This document shows positions 1 to 6,914 of a stretch of DNA of 12,992 nucleotides, in pieces (the first letter of the stretch is position 1; each line of letters begins with the position of its first letter). Origin of the DNA: an uncultured Verrucomicrobiota bacterium (lineage in GTDB: Bacteria; Verrucomicrobiota; Verrucomicrobiia; Limisphaerales; UBA9464). Position numbers and translations under genes: made by a program. The DNA lies in NCBI GenBank assembly GCA_903930165.1, contig CAIYXO010000113.1, positions 1 through 12,992 on the forward strand, written 5' to 3'. The notes under the pieces were generated by a model. That model ran no database searches, was not told where the DNA came from, and was given only the letters and a program-made list of their open reading frames with translations.

Positions 1-62
1 AGAAGCGCGCTGGCGCCAAGGCCAAGGCTCCTGCCAAGGCCAAGGCCGCCAAGAAGAAGTGA
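1..62 (+). CDS. C-terminal end of a Lys/Ala-rich, histone H1-like protein (partial)
   Basis: Only the last 19 codons are in the window, starting at base 3 and ending at a TGA at 60-62. They read KRAGAKAKAPAKAKAAKKK. The tail is made of AK/AAK/PAK repeats, as in bacterial histone H1-like proteins and in the basic C-terminal extensions of some HU-type or RNA-binding proteins. Such tails normally bind nucleic acid non-specifically. The reading frame is supported by the regular codon pattern (gcc, aag) and by the strong terminator 37 bp after the stop. The family cannot be named because the N-terminal domain lies outside the window. It could also be a Lys-rich extension of a ribosomal protein or another basic protein. 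Confidence 0.6.
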   Translation, partial: KRAGAKAKAPAKAKAAKKK

Positions 63-99
63 AGTGACTCCGGCCCATCGGCCGAGTCCCTGAATCCAA

Positions 100-129
100 G
101 GCCGTCCCGGGCAACCGGGGCGGCCTTTT
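100..129 (+). terminator. Intrinsic terminator after the Lys/Ala-rich gene
   Basis: An 11-bp stem (100-110 with 115-125, containing one G-U pair) is closed by a GCAA tetraloop at 111-114 of the stable GNRA type and followed directly by TTTT. It lies 37 bp after the stop of the plus-strand gene at the left edge, as expected for a Rho-independent terminator. Confidence 0.85.
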
Positions 130-146
130 CCATGATGGCACCGAAC

Positions 147-250
147 GATCTGCGTCCATCTGCGACATCTGCGGATGAAACCGCTTCCCAGCCACTCCCT
201 AGATTCCGCCGATGGAGTCATCCGCAGATGGGACAGATCTTCGCAGATGA
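147..250. repeat. ATCTGCG repeat, inverted pair
   Basis: The left arm at 148-177 contains three ATCTGCG heptamers, at 148, 158 and 167, spaced 9-10 bp apart. The right arm at 219-249 holds the reverse complement. CATCTGCGGATG at 166-177 is matched perfectly by 219-230, and CATCTGCG at 157-164 by 242-249. The middle unit of the right arm is degenerate. The two arms can form a long imperfect hairpin with a loop of about 41 nt. From memory, similar CATCTGCG-type intergenic repeats occur in many Verrucomicrobiota and Planctomycetota genomes; I could not check this here. Confidence 0.7.
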
Positions 251-323
251 CCGGAACGGAAACGGACCTTTTTCAGGAACCGCCCGACGTCCAGATGTCT
301 TCGCGGTTTCGCTCCAACTCCGG

Positions 324-362
324 AAATCTGCGTCCAGCTGCGACATCTGCGGATGCCACCGC
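324..362. repeat. ATCTGCG repeat, second direct copy
   Basis: This is a direct copy of the left arm at 147-184. Heptamers lie at 326, 336 (changed to AGCTGCG) and 345, with the same spacing. The shared similarity runs on into the following CACCGCAATCCC, compared with AACCGCTTCCC after the first copy. The repeat unit is therefore longer than the heptamer core, roughly 40 bp. A matching inverted partner is not obvious beside this copy. Confidence 0.65.
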
Positions 363-425
363 AATCCCGACCTTCCGCGGAAGCCGTCGGAGGGGTCGCC
401 GGCAGAACGGACGGTGTTCTGCGGA

Positions 426-1739
426 TCAGACCAGCGACAGCGGGCCGGCCTCGCAGAGCGCGGGCTTGCCGAAGGTCTTCAATCCGTGGCCGAACGCGTG
501 CGCGATCGCCAGCCAGAGGCGGTTGTGGGGCGTCGGCTTCTCCTGGATCGAGCGACCCGTCTTGAATCCCAGGCCGCCGCCGACCAGGACGAACGGGATG
601 TTGTCCAAGGTATGGCTGTTCCCCTTCCCCAGCTCGTTGGTCCAAAGGATCGTCGTGTGGTCCAGCATCGAGCCCGATCCACCGGGTTCGGGCGTTTCAG
701 CCAGCTTCTTCGCGAACATCGCCAACTGCTCCGCGTACCACACGTTGATCTTGAGGAGCTTCTCCTGCGACGGCTCGTTCAGGTCGGGATCGTGGGAGAG
801 ACCATGGTGCCCTTCCTCGACGCCGAGCCACTTCATCCGCGCGTTGCCGACCGAGTTCGTGAACTGCAGCGAGGCCACGCGGGCCATGTCGTTGGCGAAG
901 GCGTTCACCAGCAGGTCGGTCTGCAGCGCCGTCGCCCGCGGCATGTCGTCGTTCTCCGCGCTCACTCCGGGAGGAAGCACCGGCGCCGGACGGGCGAGCT
1001 TCCGACGGGAGGACTCACGGAGTTCCTGTTCCATCTCGCGGACGAACGTCGCGTGCTTGTCCAACAGCACCTTGTCCTCCTTGCCCAATTTTGCTGAGAC
1101 GGCCTTCAGGTCCGCACGGACGTCGTCGAGGATGCTTCCGAGGTTTTCCCGGTCCTGCATCTGGCCGTAGAGCTTCTCGAACACCTGGTACGGATCCGAC
1201 AGCGGCGCCACCGGCTGGTTGGGACCGGCGTAGGTCCAGCGGGTCCAGGGATCGGCGCGATTCGGCACCGCCACGCCGAGCTCGAGCGAACCGAACCGGG
1301 TGCGGGTCTCGTTGCGGCCCTGGAGGAACTGCTTCAACTCCTGGTCGATCGACGGGCCGCTGGCCCAGCCGGCGGGGGTGTCCGAGCCGCCCTGGATGTT
1401 GCCCGGGAAGAGCTCGATGCCGGTGAGCAGGCAGCTCATCCCCCGCATGTGTCCATCGCCGTCGCCGCGGACCTTGTTGCACAGGCCCTTGATGAGAAGG
1501 GTCCGATCGCGGAACGGCTCCAGGGGTTCGAGGATGCGCTTGAACTTGAAGTCCGCCCCGGCGGCGTCGGGCCAGAAGTGGTTCGGAAGCGTCCCGTTCG
1601 GACTGAACATGAAGACGATCCGCTGGCGCTTCCGCGTGTTGGAAGCGGCGTTGAGCCCCGGCAATCCGGCGACGAGCGGCAGGACGGCGGCGGAGACTCC
1701 GAGCCGGCGGAGGAATTCGCGGCGGTGGGTGGCGTTCAT
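426..1739 (-). CDS. DUF1552 family protein with a twin-arginine-like signal
   Basis: The product has 437 residues. The N-terminus has RREFLRR at residues 6-12, then a hydrophobic stretch rich in Val, Leu and Ala to about residue 31. This resembles a twin-arginine (Tat) signal and suggests export to the periplasm. The mature part has the look of the DUF1552 family: IVFMFSPNGTLPNHFWP near residue 41, a GDGDGHMRG segment, a GSDTPAGWASGPSIDQ segment, and a C-terminal HTTILWTNELGKGNSHT segment. DUF1552 proteins are common in Planctomycetota and Verrucomicrobiota and are usually encoded next to DUF1592-type cytochrome c proteins, as here. Their function is unknown. The ATG overlaps the stop of the upstream gene as ATGA, and no Shine-Dalgarno sequence is visible, so translation is probably coupled to that gene. 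If so, the frameshift upstream could affect its expression. Confidence 0.9.
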   Translation of the reverse strand: MNATHRREFLRRLGVSAAVLPLVAGLPGLNAASNTRKRQRIVFMFSPNGTLPNHFWPDAAGADFKFKRILEPLEPFRDRTLLIKGLCNKVRGDGDGHMRGMSCLLTGIELFPGNIQGGSDTPAGWASGPSIDQELKQFLQGRNETRTRFGSLELGVAVPNRADPWTRWTYAGPNQPVAPLSDPYQVFEKLYGQMQDRENLGSILDDVRADLKAVSAKLGKEDKVLLDKHATFVREMEQELRESSRRKLARPAPVLPPGVSAENDDMPRATALQTDLLVNAFANDMARVASLQFTNSVGNARMKWLGVEEGHHGLSHDPDLNEPSQEKLLKINVWYAEQLAMFAKKLAETPEPGGSGSMLDHTTILWTNELGKGNSHTLDNIPFVLVGGGLGFKTGRSIQEKPTPHNRLWLAIAHAFGHGLKTFGKPALCEAGPLSLV

Positions 1740-2914
1740 GGGTTCGAAGCGACTTTGGCCGGTTGCGAAGGAAGGGCTGCGGTGACGGCGACCTCGAGCA
1801 CGAGGCCCCGGACATTCTGGCTGGATTGGACGAAAGCCTCGTCGAGCCGTTCCAACGTGGCAGCGCCGTACGCCGCAGGCGCCTGCCTGACCGTCTGCTG
1901 GAACAGCTGGCGCACGAATCCACGGCGCGCATCGGCGCTGGCAACGGCGTGGTCGGCCAGGTCCCGCGGACCGCGGAGCTTCAGGGTCGTCCCATCGGCG
2001 GTGGTGTACTCGGACACCGTGTCGACCGGCTTGTTGTTGTCGGTCGTGCGGAAACGTCCCACGGCGTCGTAGGCCTCGAGGCTGAAACCGAGCGGATTGA
2101 TGGTGACGTGACAGCCCATGCAGTTCGGCTTCGAGGTCAGCTCCGTCACCTTCTCACGCATCGTCAGCGTGGGGTCGAAGCGGTCGTCCATGAACTCGAT
2201 GGCCATCGGCGGCGGCTTGAGGAAGCGGCCGAAGACGTTCCGCGTCAGGAAGACGCCCCGGTGGATGGGTGAGGTGGACTTGTGGTAGGAAAGCGCGGAG
2301 AGGATGAACGGGTGGGTGAAGATCCCGGAGCGTTGGGCCGGATCGAAACGCACCAATTCGAAGTCGTCTCCCTTGGGGCCGTCCACGCCATAGAAGCGGG
2401 CGAGGCGTCCGTTGAGGAACAGGTAGTCGGCCTGCAGCAACTGGCGGTAGTCGGAGCCTTCGCTCCAGACGACGTGGTCGACGAACCTCTCCAACGAGGT
2501 CCGCAGGTCGGACAACACCAACTCGTCGAAGTCGGGATAGGCCTTGCGGTCCTTGCTGAGGTCGTCGCCCTCCTCCACCGGAAGCCATTGGCGGAAGAAC
2601 TCGCCCACCTTCGCCCGGGTTCGCGGATCGTCGACCATCCGGGCGGCCTGCTTCCGGACCTGCTCGCCGGAATGGAGCTCCCCCTTGGCCGCCGCGTGGC
2701 GCAGCTCCGCGTCCGGAAGCGAATCCCACATCGCCAACGCGAGCCGCGAGGCGACCGCGTGGTCGTCCGCGACGGCCGGCGTCTCGGGATAGAGGAACCG
2801 CGGCGATGTCAGGACCAGCAGCAGAGACCGCTTCACCGCGGTCTCCGGTGCGGTGCCATCCGCGAAGTGCCGGTCCACGACCGCGGCGCGAAGCCCGGGG
2901 TCGAGGGGTCTTCG
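1736..2914 (-). CDS. C-terminal half of the DUF1592-type protein (DUF1592, DUF1588, DUF1585)
   Basis: In-frame coding begins at the break and gives 392 residues. RRPLDPGL completes the DUF1595 motif. Near residue 25, ETAVKRSLLLVLTSPRFLY marks DUF1592. QADYLFLNGRLARFYGV near residue 161 and SYHKSTSPIHRGVFLTRN near residue 209 are typical of DUF1588. A second heme motif, CMGCH, lies at residues 265-269 and is followed by INPLGFSLEAYDAVGRFR. DUF1585 occupies roughly residues 315-385. The same frame stays open upstream to 3493, but that part is Arg-rich and has no family features, so it is an out-of-phase shadow of the N-terminal half. No start codon with a Shine-Dalgarno sequence is evident at the break, so this half may not be made on its own. 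It overlaps the DUF1552 start by 4 bp. Confidence 0.8.
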   Translation of the reverse strand, partial: RRPLDPGLRAAVVDRHFADGTAPETAVKRSLLLVLTSPRFLYPETPAVADDHAVASRLALAMWDSLPDAELRHAAAKGELHSGEQVRKQAARMVDDPRTRAKVGEFFRQWLPVEEGDDLSKDRKAYPDFDELVLSDLRTSLERFVDHVVWSEGSDYRQLLQADYLFLNGRLARFYGVDGPKGDDFELVRFDPAQRSGIFTHPFILSALSYHKSTSPIHRGVFLTRNVFGRFLKPPPMAIEFMDDRFDPTLTMREKVTELTSKPNCMGCHVTINPLGFSLEAYDAVGRFRTTDNNKPVDTVSEYTTADGTTLKLRGPRDLADHAVASADARRGFVRQLFQQTVRQAPAAYGAATLERLDEAFVQSSQNVRGLVLEVAVTAALPSQPAKVASNP

Positions 2915-4080
2915 AAGGCCCGCTCGGCGAAGTCCGTGCAAAAGGACCGCAGCGCCTCGACGCGGTTCGTCGACCTGCGGTCGGTGCGGGTCAGGAGGTC
3001 GAGACGGGCGACCACGCCGCCGGCCACCTCGACCGCGGCCTTGGTGGTGGCTTCGTGCCAGGCCTTGGAAATCGAGGTGCCCCGCTCGTAGCCCACGCTC
3101 GAGTCGTCGGGCGGAAAGGGAGTCCCGACGATCGTGGTCATCGAGGACCGCTCCGGCGACAGGGCGTCCGCGGGAACCACCTGCCACACGCCGTGCGGCG
3201 GCTTCCATTCGAACTTCACCGAGGCCGTCTTCTCCTTGAACTTGAAGAAGTCCAGACGCAGCGGGTAGGAGCGTCCGCCGAGCAGGAAGACCTCGGCCTC
3301 GCCGGCGCGGACGGTCCCCTCGCTGCTGACCCAGAGGTCGATCAGGGCCGCCTGGCGCCGGGCGTCGCTGTCGTCGCGGGAGTTGTTGTCCCCTGCGGCG
3401 AGATCGGTGTTGAAGTAGAGCCGGGCCCCGTTGGGCGTCGTGACGCGGAAGGAGTAGGCGCCGGTCCGCGGCGCCAAGAGGGAACCGTTCCACGCCACGG
3501 AGAACTGGTCGGCGACGATCCCCTTCTCCGGTGCCCCCTCGCCGAAGTCGAACGCGACCGTGCGATCGGTCCGCTCGAGGGCCTTCGCCTTCTTCTTGTT
3601 CATGCCCTCGGAGGAGAAGTATTCCGCCGACAAGCCGCCGGACCTCGTGGCTTGTCGGACCGTGCGGAACCCGCCGACGAGATCCGCGATCGACTCGCGG
3701 TACTGCCGATGGGTGAGGCGGGAGAACTCGACCTTCGCTGGATGGTTCCGGGCCCGGGCTTCCGGCGAATAAAACGCCCCGTGGAGGTACTCGGCGACCG
3801 CACGCGCCTCGTCCGGACGCGTCTTCTGCTCACGGTCCTCGGGCATGGTGCGGGCGATCAGCCGGCTCAGCGACTCGACGGACTTCTCGCCGTACAGCGT
3901 CTCATCGTGTTTGCCGGCCACCCCTTCCCCGTTTGCGCCGTGGCACCGCACGCACTGCTCGCGGTAGATCCGTCCGCCGTCGAGGGACGCTGCCTGCACA
4001 CCTCCTCCATCCCGGCTGGAACAGGAGACGACAGCCAGCCCGAGGGCCAAGCCCCCAGCGAGGATGGCGATGGATTTCAC
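2833..4080 (-). CDS. N-terminal half of the DUF1592-type cytochrome c lipoprotein
   Basis: I chose the GTG at 4080 over the GTG at 4119. It is preceded by GAGG at a suitable distance and puts the signal peptide at the very N-terminus: VKSIAILAGG, a hydrophobic core, then lipobox VVSC with Cys20. A class I cytochrome c segment follows, with heme motif CVRCH at residues 43-47 and a likely axial Met80 in ARTMPED. FSRLTHRQYRESIADLVGG near residue 119 matches the start of DUF1587. Residues of about 150-300 (AEYFSSEG, then GAYSFRVTTPNGARLYFN) look like a PA14-type beta domain. Residues up to Phe389 are in the correct family frame; the last 26 residues, from EDPSTPG to the stop, are out-of-frame sequence beyond the break. 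A lipid-anchored electron-transfer or sugar-binding role is plausible but unproven. Confidence 0.8.
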   Translation of the reverse strand: MKSIAILAGGLALGLAVVSCSSRDGGGVQAASLDGGRIYREQCVRCHGANGEGVAGKHDETLYGEKSVESLSRLIARTMPEDREQKTRPDEARAVAEYLHGAFYSPEARARNHPAKVEFSRLTHRQYRESIADLVGGFRTVRQATRSGGLSAEYFSSEGMNKKKAKALERTDRTVAFDFGEGAPEKGIVADQFSVAWNGSLLAPRTGAYSFRVTTPNGARLYFNTDLAAGDNNSRDDSDARRQAALIDLWVSSEGTVRAGEAEVFLLGGRSYPLRLDFFKFKEKTASVKFEWKPPHGVWQVVPADALSPERSSMTTIVGTPFPPDDSSVGYERGTSISKAWHEATTKAAVEVAGGVVARLDLLTRTDRRSTNRVEALRSFCTDFAERAFEDPSTPGFAPRSWTGTSRMAPHRRPR

Positions 4081-4177
4081 GATGGGAATCCTCGCCCTGC
4101 ACCGGCCGAAACTCAACACCGGCCCGACCTAACGGGGCGGAATGCCGGAGGTTCCCGTCGGAATCGTCCGGCGACGG

Positions 4178-5383
4178 TCAGGATTCCGGGACCAGGTTCT
4201 CCGCGACCGGGCTGCGATAGGCCTTCAGTGCGGGAACGACGCCGGCCAGCGCCCCCAACAGCACCAGCCCCAGCGGCGCGATCACGAGGATCGGATCCCA
4301 GGACCAGACCTCGAGGACCACGCCGGTCTGGGAGCGGATGACCCCGGCGGCGACGGACAGGAAGCCGAAGTGGCAAACCAGCGCGCCGAGCATTCCCAGG
4401 GCGGCGACGGCCGCGGCCTCGAGGACGATGGCGGAGAAGACCGTGGAGCGCCGGGCGCCGAGGGCGCGCAGGATCGCGATGTCGCGGCGGCGGGCGCTCA
4501 TCGAGTTGTAGATGCTGGCCAGCACGGAGCCGGCTGCGACCAGCACGACCAGATACGCGACCAGCTCGAGCACCTTGTCGAACCAACCCATCTTGTCGAA
4601 GAGCTGCGACAGAACCGCTCCCAAGGGCCAGGCGAACGTGAGGCGGTTCCCCTGCTTGTTGTACATCAGGTCCAACTGCTGGCCGGCGATCGGGCTCCGC
4701 AGTTTCACCAGCACGGCGCTCACGTCCGTGGCCGTCGCGGCGGCGTGGCCCGTCATGTTCTGGAGACCTTCAAGGGGGATCCAGATCACCCGGTCGGCTG
4801 GGGTGTTGGACGGCTCCAGGATGCCGGTCACCAGGTACTCGTCCTCGTGCTGTTCCTTGGGATTGAAGTTCAGCCCGTGATAGGGCCTGAAGGTTTCGCC
4901 GACCTTGAGGCCCAGTCGGCTGGCGACAAACGAGCCGACAACGGCCTCGCGGTAACCGTCCTCGAACAGGCGGCCTCCCTTGCCGACCTGGAAGCGCCGG
5001 CCCGGCGAGGCTTCGGCCTCGGTGAAAAGGTTCGTCCGGGTGCCCACGATCCGGTACCCGAAATAGTTGTCGCCGACGGCGATCGGGACCGCGAACGCCA
5101 CGGCGCGGTTGGTGGCGACCGCCTCGAAGTCGGAAAACGCCACGTTGCCCGCGGAGGCCTCGAGGTGGAACAGGGCGTTCAACACCAACTGCAGCTTGGC
5201 CCCCCGCGCTCCGAGCACCGCATCCCAGGCGCCGGTCTGGCCGGTAAAGGTCTCCCGGGCCTGCTTGCGGACCACCCAGACCGACATGAGCAGGCCGCCC
5301 GCCATGGCCAGCGAGAGGGCGGTGACGACGGTCGACAGCAGGTGCTGGCGAAGGCTTCGGCGGACGAGCAATGCCAAGGTCAC
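4178..5383 (-). CDS. ABC transporter permease, FtsX/MacB/LolC type
   Basis: The product has 401 residues and four predicted membrane segments: about 14-37, 272-295, 317-340 and 364-383. A large extracytoplasmic domain of about 230 residues lies between the first two. This is the topology of type VII exporters (FtsX, MacB, LolC/E, DevC). The cytoplasmic segment RRRDIAILRALGARRSTVF after membrane segment 2 is characteristic of the FtsX domain, as is the C-terminal GVVPALKAYRSPVAENL. Such permeases use ATP hydrolysis in the cytoplasm to move lipoproteins or other envelope substrates rather than importing solutes. The GTG start overlaps the ATPase stop (GTGA) and follows a perfect Shine-Dalgarno sequence. 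No membrane-fusion partner (MacA type) is present in the window, so the substrate cannot be assigned. Confidence 0.9.
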   Translation of the reverse strand: MTLALLVRRSLRQHLLSTVVTALSLAMAGGLLMSVWVVRKQARETFTGQTGAWDAVLGARGAKLQLVLNALFHLEASAGNVAFSDFEAVATNRAVAFAVPIAVGDNYFGYRIVGTRTNLFTEAEASPGRRFQVGKGGRLFEDGYREAVVGSFVASRLGLKVGETFRPYHGLNFNPKEQHEDEYLVTGILEPSNTPADRVIWIPLEGLQNMTGHAAATATDVSAVLVKLRSPIAGQQLDLMYNKQGNRLTFAWPLGAVLSQLFDKMGWFDKVLELVAYLVVLVAAGSVLASIYNSMSARRRDIAILRALGARRSTVFSAIVLEAAAVAALGMLGALVCHFGFLSVAAGVIRSQTGVVLEVWSWDPILVIAPLGLVLLGALAGVVPALKAYRSPVAENLVPES

Positions 5384-6066
5384 AGGGCCACCTCCTTCCG
5401 CGCCGCACGGTTCAGTTCCGTCAGGGAGACGACCCTCTTGAACGAAGCCAGCACGGCGGGGTCGTGGGAGACGAGGAGCAGCGCCGCGTTGTTCTCGGTG
5501 CAGATCCCGCGGATCAGTTCGAGGGCCTGCCGGGCGTTCGAAGGGTCTAGGTTTCCCGTGGGCTCGTCTGCCAGCACGAGACGCGGGCGGTTCGCCACCG
5601 CGCGGGCCACGGCCACGCGCTGCTGCTGGCCCGTGGAAAGCTGTCGCGGCAGGTAGTCCAACCGGTCCGACAATCCCACCCGCCCCAGCAGCGATCTCGC
5701 GTGGGCCATGTCGGCCCCGGGGCCGAACGACATGCCGAGCAGGACGTTCTCCAGGCAGGAGTATCCCTGGAGCAGGTTGAAGGTTTGGAAGATGTATCCG
5801 ATGGACTCCGCTCGGAGCCGATCCCGGCCGGCCTCGCCGAGGGAGGTCATGTCGGAACCGGCGACGCAGACGCGTCCGGAATCGGCGGCGAGGATGCCGG
5901 CGACGAGATGCAGCAACGTTGTCTTTCCCGATCCGCTGGAACCGCTCAGCGCGACCTGTTCGCCGGCTTCCAGGCTGAAGGATCCGATGTCCACGACCGG
6001 CACCGGAGCCGTCCCGCCCGGCGGGACGAACGCCTTCTTCAACTCTTCGATCTCAAGGACGGGCAT
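5380..6066 (-). CDS. ABC transporter ATP-binding protein, LolD/MacB type
   Basis: The product has 228 residues, the usual size for a stand-alone LolD-like ATPase. The nucleotide-binding motifs are complete: Walker A GSSGSGKT at 42-49, Q-loop Gln94 in YIFQTFNLL, signature LSTGQQQRVAVARA from 143, Walker B LVLADE at 163-168 with catalytic Glu168, the D-loop in TGNLD, and the H-loop His201 in VSHD. The form YIFQTFNLLQGYSCLENV and the ADEPTGNLD motif are typical of the MacB/LolD/FtsE group, which pairs with FtsX-type permeases. It drives the permease encoded directly downstream, overlapping it by 4 bp. It begins 60 bp after the dehydrogenase stop and may share its transcript. No clear Shine-Dalgarno sequence precedes the ATG. 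Confidence 0.93.
   Translation of the reverse strand: MPVLEIEELKKAFVPPGGTAPVPVVDIGSFSLEAGEQVALSGSSGSGKTTLLHLVAGILAADSGRVCVAGSDMTSLGEAGRDRLRAESIGYIFQTFNLLQGYSCLENVLLGMSFGPGADMAHARSLLGRVGLSDRLDYLPRQLSTGQQQRVAVARAVANRPRLVLADEPTGNLDPSNARQALELIRGICTENNAALLLVSHDPAVLASFKRVVSLTELNRAARKEVAL
5390..5397 (-). promoter_or_regulatory. Ribosome binding site of the ABC permease
   Basis: AAGGAGGT on the minus strand is a full match to the anti-Shine-Dalgarno sequence, 6 nt before the GTG at 5383. It lies inside the last codons of the ATPase gene (KEVAL) and decides the GTG start. Most other genes in this block have weak or no such sites. Confidence 0.85.
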
Positions 6067-6126
6067 CGCGTGGGAACCGTATGTCGGACACGCGGTGATC
6101 GGAAGCCTTTCGGAAGCGGGATCCGG

Positions 6127-6894
6127 TCACGCCTTTGGAAACATTCCGGCGGTCCAGCCGCCATCCACCGGCAGGGCGGCGCCGGTGATGAATGAGGCTG
6201 CGTCGGAGGCGAGGAACACGGCGGCGGCCGCCACCTCGGAAGGTTGTGCCATCCGGCCCATGGCCTGGGTCGAGGCCATCTCGCGGGCCGCGGCGGCCGG
6301 GTCCGGGTACTCGGCGATGCGGCTGCGGACGAACGGCGTCTCGACGCGCCCCGGACACAGGCAGTTCACCCGGACGCCGGTTTTCGCCAGGTCCAACGCC
6401 GCCGAGCGCGTCACGCCGACCACGGCATGTTTGCTGACACTGTAGGCGAAGCGGTCGACGAGGCCGCCAAGGCCCGCGGTGGAGGCGAGGTTGACCACGG
6501 CTCCACGGCCGCGGCCCACCATTCCGGGAACCCACGTCTTCATGCAGTTGAACACCCCGCGGACATTCACCGACATCATGCGGTCGAAGTCCGCCCCGGT
6601 CGTGGTGAGCACAGTCCCGACATGGCCGATGCCGGCGTTGCAGACGAGGATGTCGACCGCGGGCACCAACAGGAGCGCCTCGGCCAAGTCGGTTTCGGAA
6701 GTGACGTCCAAGCGCACCGCGCGGGCGTTCCCGCCTGCCGATCGGATTCCGGCCACGGTCGCGGCGGCGGCCTCCTCGCGGATCTCAGCCACCACGACCT
6801 CGGCGCCGGCGGCGGCCATGGCCTCGGCGATGGCCTGTCCGATGCCGGATCCGGCTCCGGTGACCAACGCGATCCGTCCTTCGAGTGTCTTCAT
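6127..6894 (-). CDS. Short-chain dehydrogenase/reductase (SDR family)
   Basis: The product has 255 residues and is a classical SDR with a Rossmann fold. Visible motifs are the cofactor loop TGAGSGIG at 12-19, the adenine-contacting Asp63 in LDVT, NAG at 86-88, Asn110, Ser138, and the catalytic YSVSK with Tyr151 and Lys155. PGRVETPF follows the active site, and VDGGWT is near the C-terminus. The acidic Glu37 at the end of beta-strand 2 suggests a preference for NAD(H) over NADP(H). The oxidised substrate cannot be read from sequence; 3-oxoacyl-ACP reductase-like and sugar or polyol dehydrogenases share these motifs. The ATG at 6894 is preceded by AAGGAA 9 nt upstream. The frame stays open further upstream, but that part overlaps ispE and has no SDR features. 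It lies 20 bp after ispE. Confidence 0.92.
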   Translation of the reverse strand: MKTLEGRIALVTGAGSGIGQAIAEAMAAAGAEVVVAEIREEAAAATVAGIRSAGGNARAVRLDVTSETDLAEALLLVPAVDILVCNAGIGHVGTVLTTTGADFDRMMSVNVRGVFNCMKTWVPGMVGRGRGAVVNLASTAGLGGLVDRFAYSVSKHAVVGVTRSAALDLAKTGVRVNCLCPGRVETPFVRSRIAEYPDPAAAAREMASTQAMGRMAQPSEVAAAAVFLASDAASFITGAALPVDGGWTAGMFPKA

Positions 6895-6914
6895 GGTCGG
6901 GAATTCCTTGGGAT

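Larger units (their letters stand above)
130..425. other. Intergenic region with dispersed repeats, no gene seen
   Basis: This stretch lies between two converging genes. It holds copies of an ATCTGCG-type repeat (listed separately), a 12-bp palindrome CTTCCGCGGAAG at 372-383, and a 7-bp hairpin GCAGAAC/GTTCTGC at 402-422 with a 7-nt loop. The hairpin sits 3 bp beyond the DUF1552 stop. It may form the 3' end of that transcript, but it has no T-run on the minus strand. Open frames that cross the region have no recognisable protein features and cover the repeats. Confidence 0.6.
1736..4080 (-). pseudogene. DUF1592-type cytochrome c lipoprotein gene, split by a one-base frameshift
   Basis: Two adjacent reading frames together make one complete protein of the DUF1587/DUF1595/DUF1592/DUF1588/DUF1585 architecture, about 781 residues from the GTG at 4080. 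The first frame gives FAERAF up to base 2914, and the second gives RRPLDPGL from base 2914 onwards. Joined, they restore AFRRPL, a very common motif of this family, so the break is placed to within a base or two. One C is missing from what should be TTCC at 2913-2914 on the minus strand. This may be a real mutation or a sequencing or assembly error. The sequence around it is not a classical slippery heptamer. Both halves keep clean, conserved coding on their own sides, so the event is recent or artefactual. Confidence 0.8.

Noticed and set aside
147..362. CRISPR array made of the ATCTGCG repeats
   Set aside because: There are only three arms, in mixed orientation, with unequal spacing and degenerate units, and no cas genes nearby.
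2905..2920. Programmed -1 ribosomal frameshift in the DUF1592 gene
   Set aside because: The sequence at the break is not an X XXY YYZ slippery heptamer, and I saw no obvious downstream pseudoknot. A missing base explains it more simply.
2806..4341. Long plus-strand open frame (511 codons) opposite the DUF1592 gene and permease
   Set aside because: It runs antisense to clearly conserved coding, is rich in Arg, Gly and Pro, and has no recognisable domain. High GC content keeps stops rare in such shadow frames.
4142..5656. Long plus-strand open frame (504 codons) opposite the ABC permease
   Set aside because: It is antisense to the permease and ATPase, which have full family motifs; its composition (Gln, His, Arg, Gly) is that of a GC-rich shadow frame.
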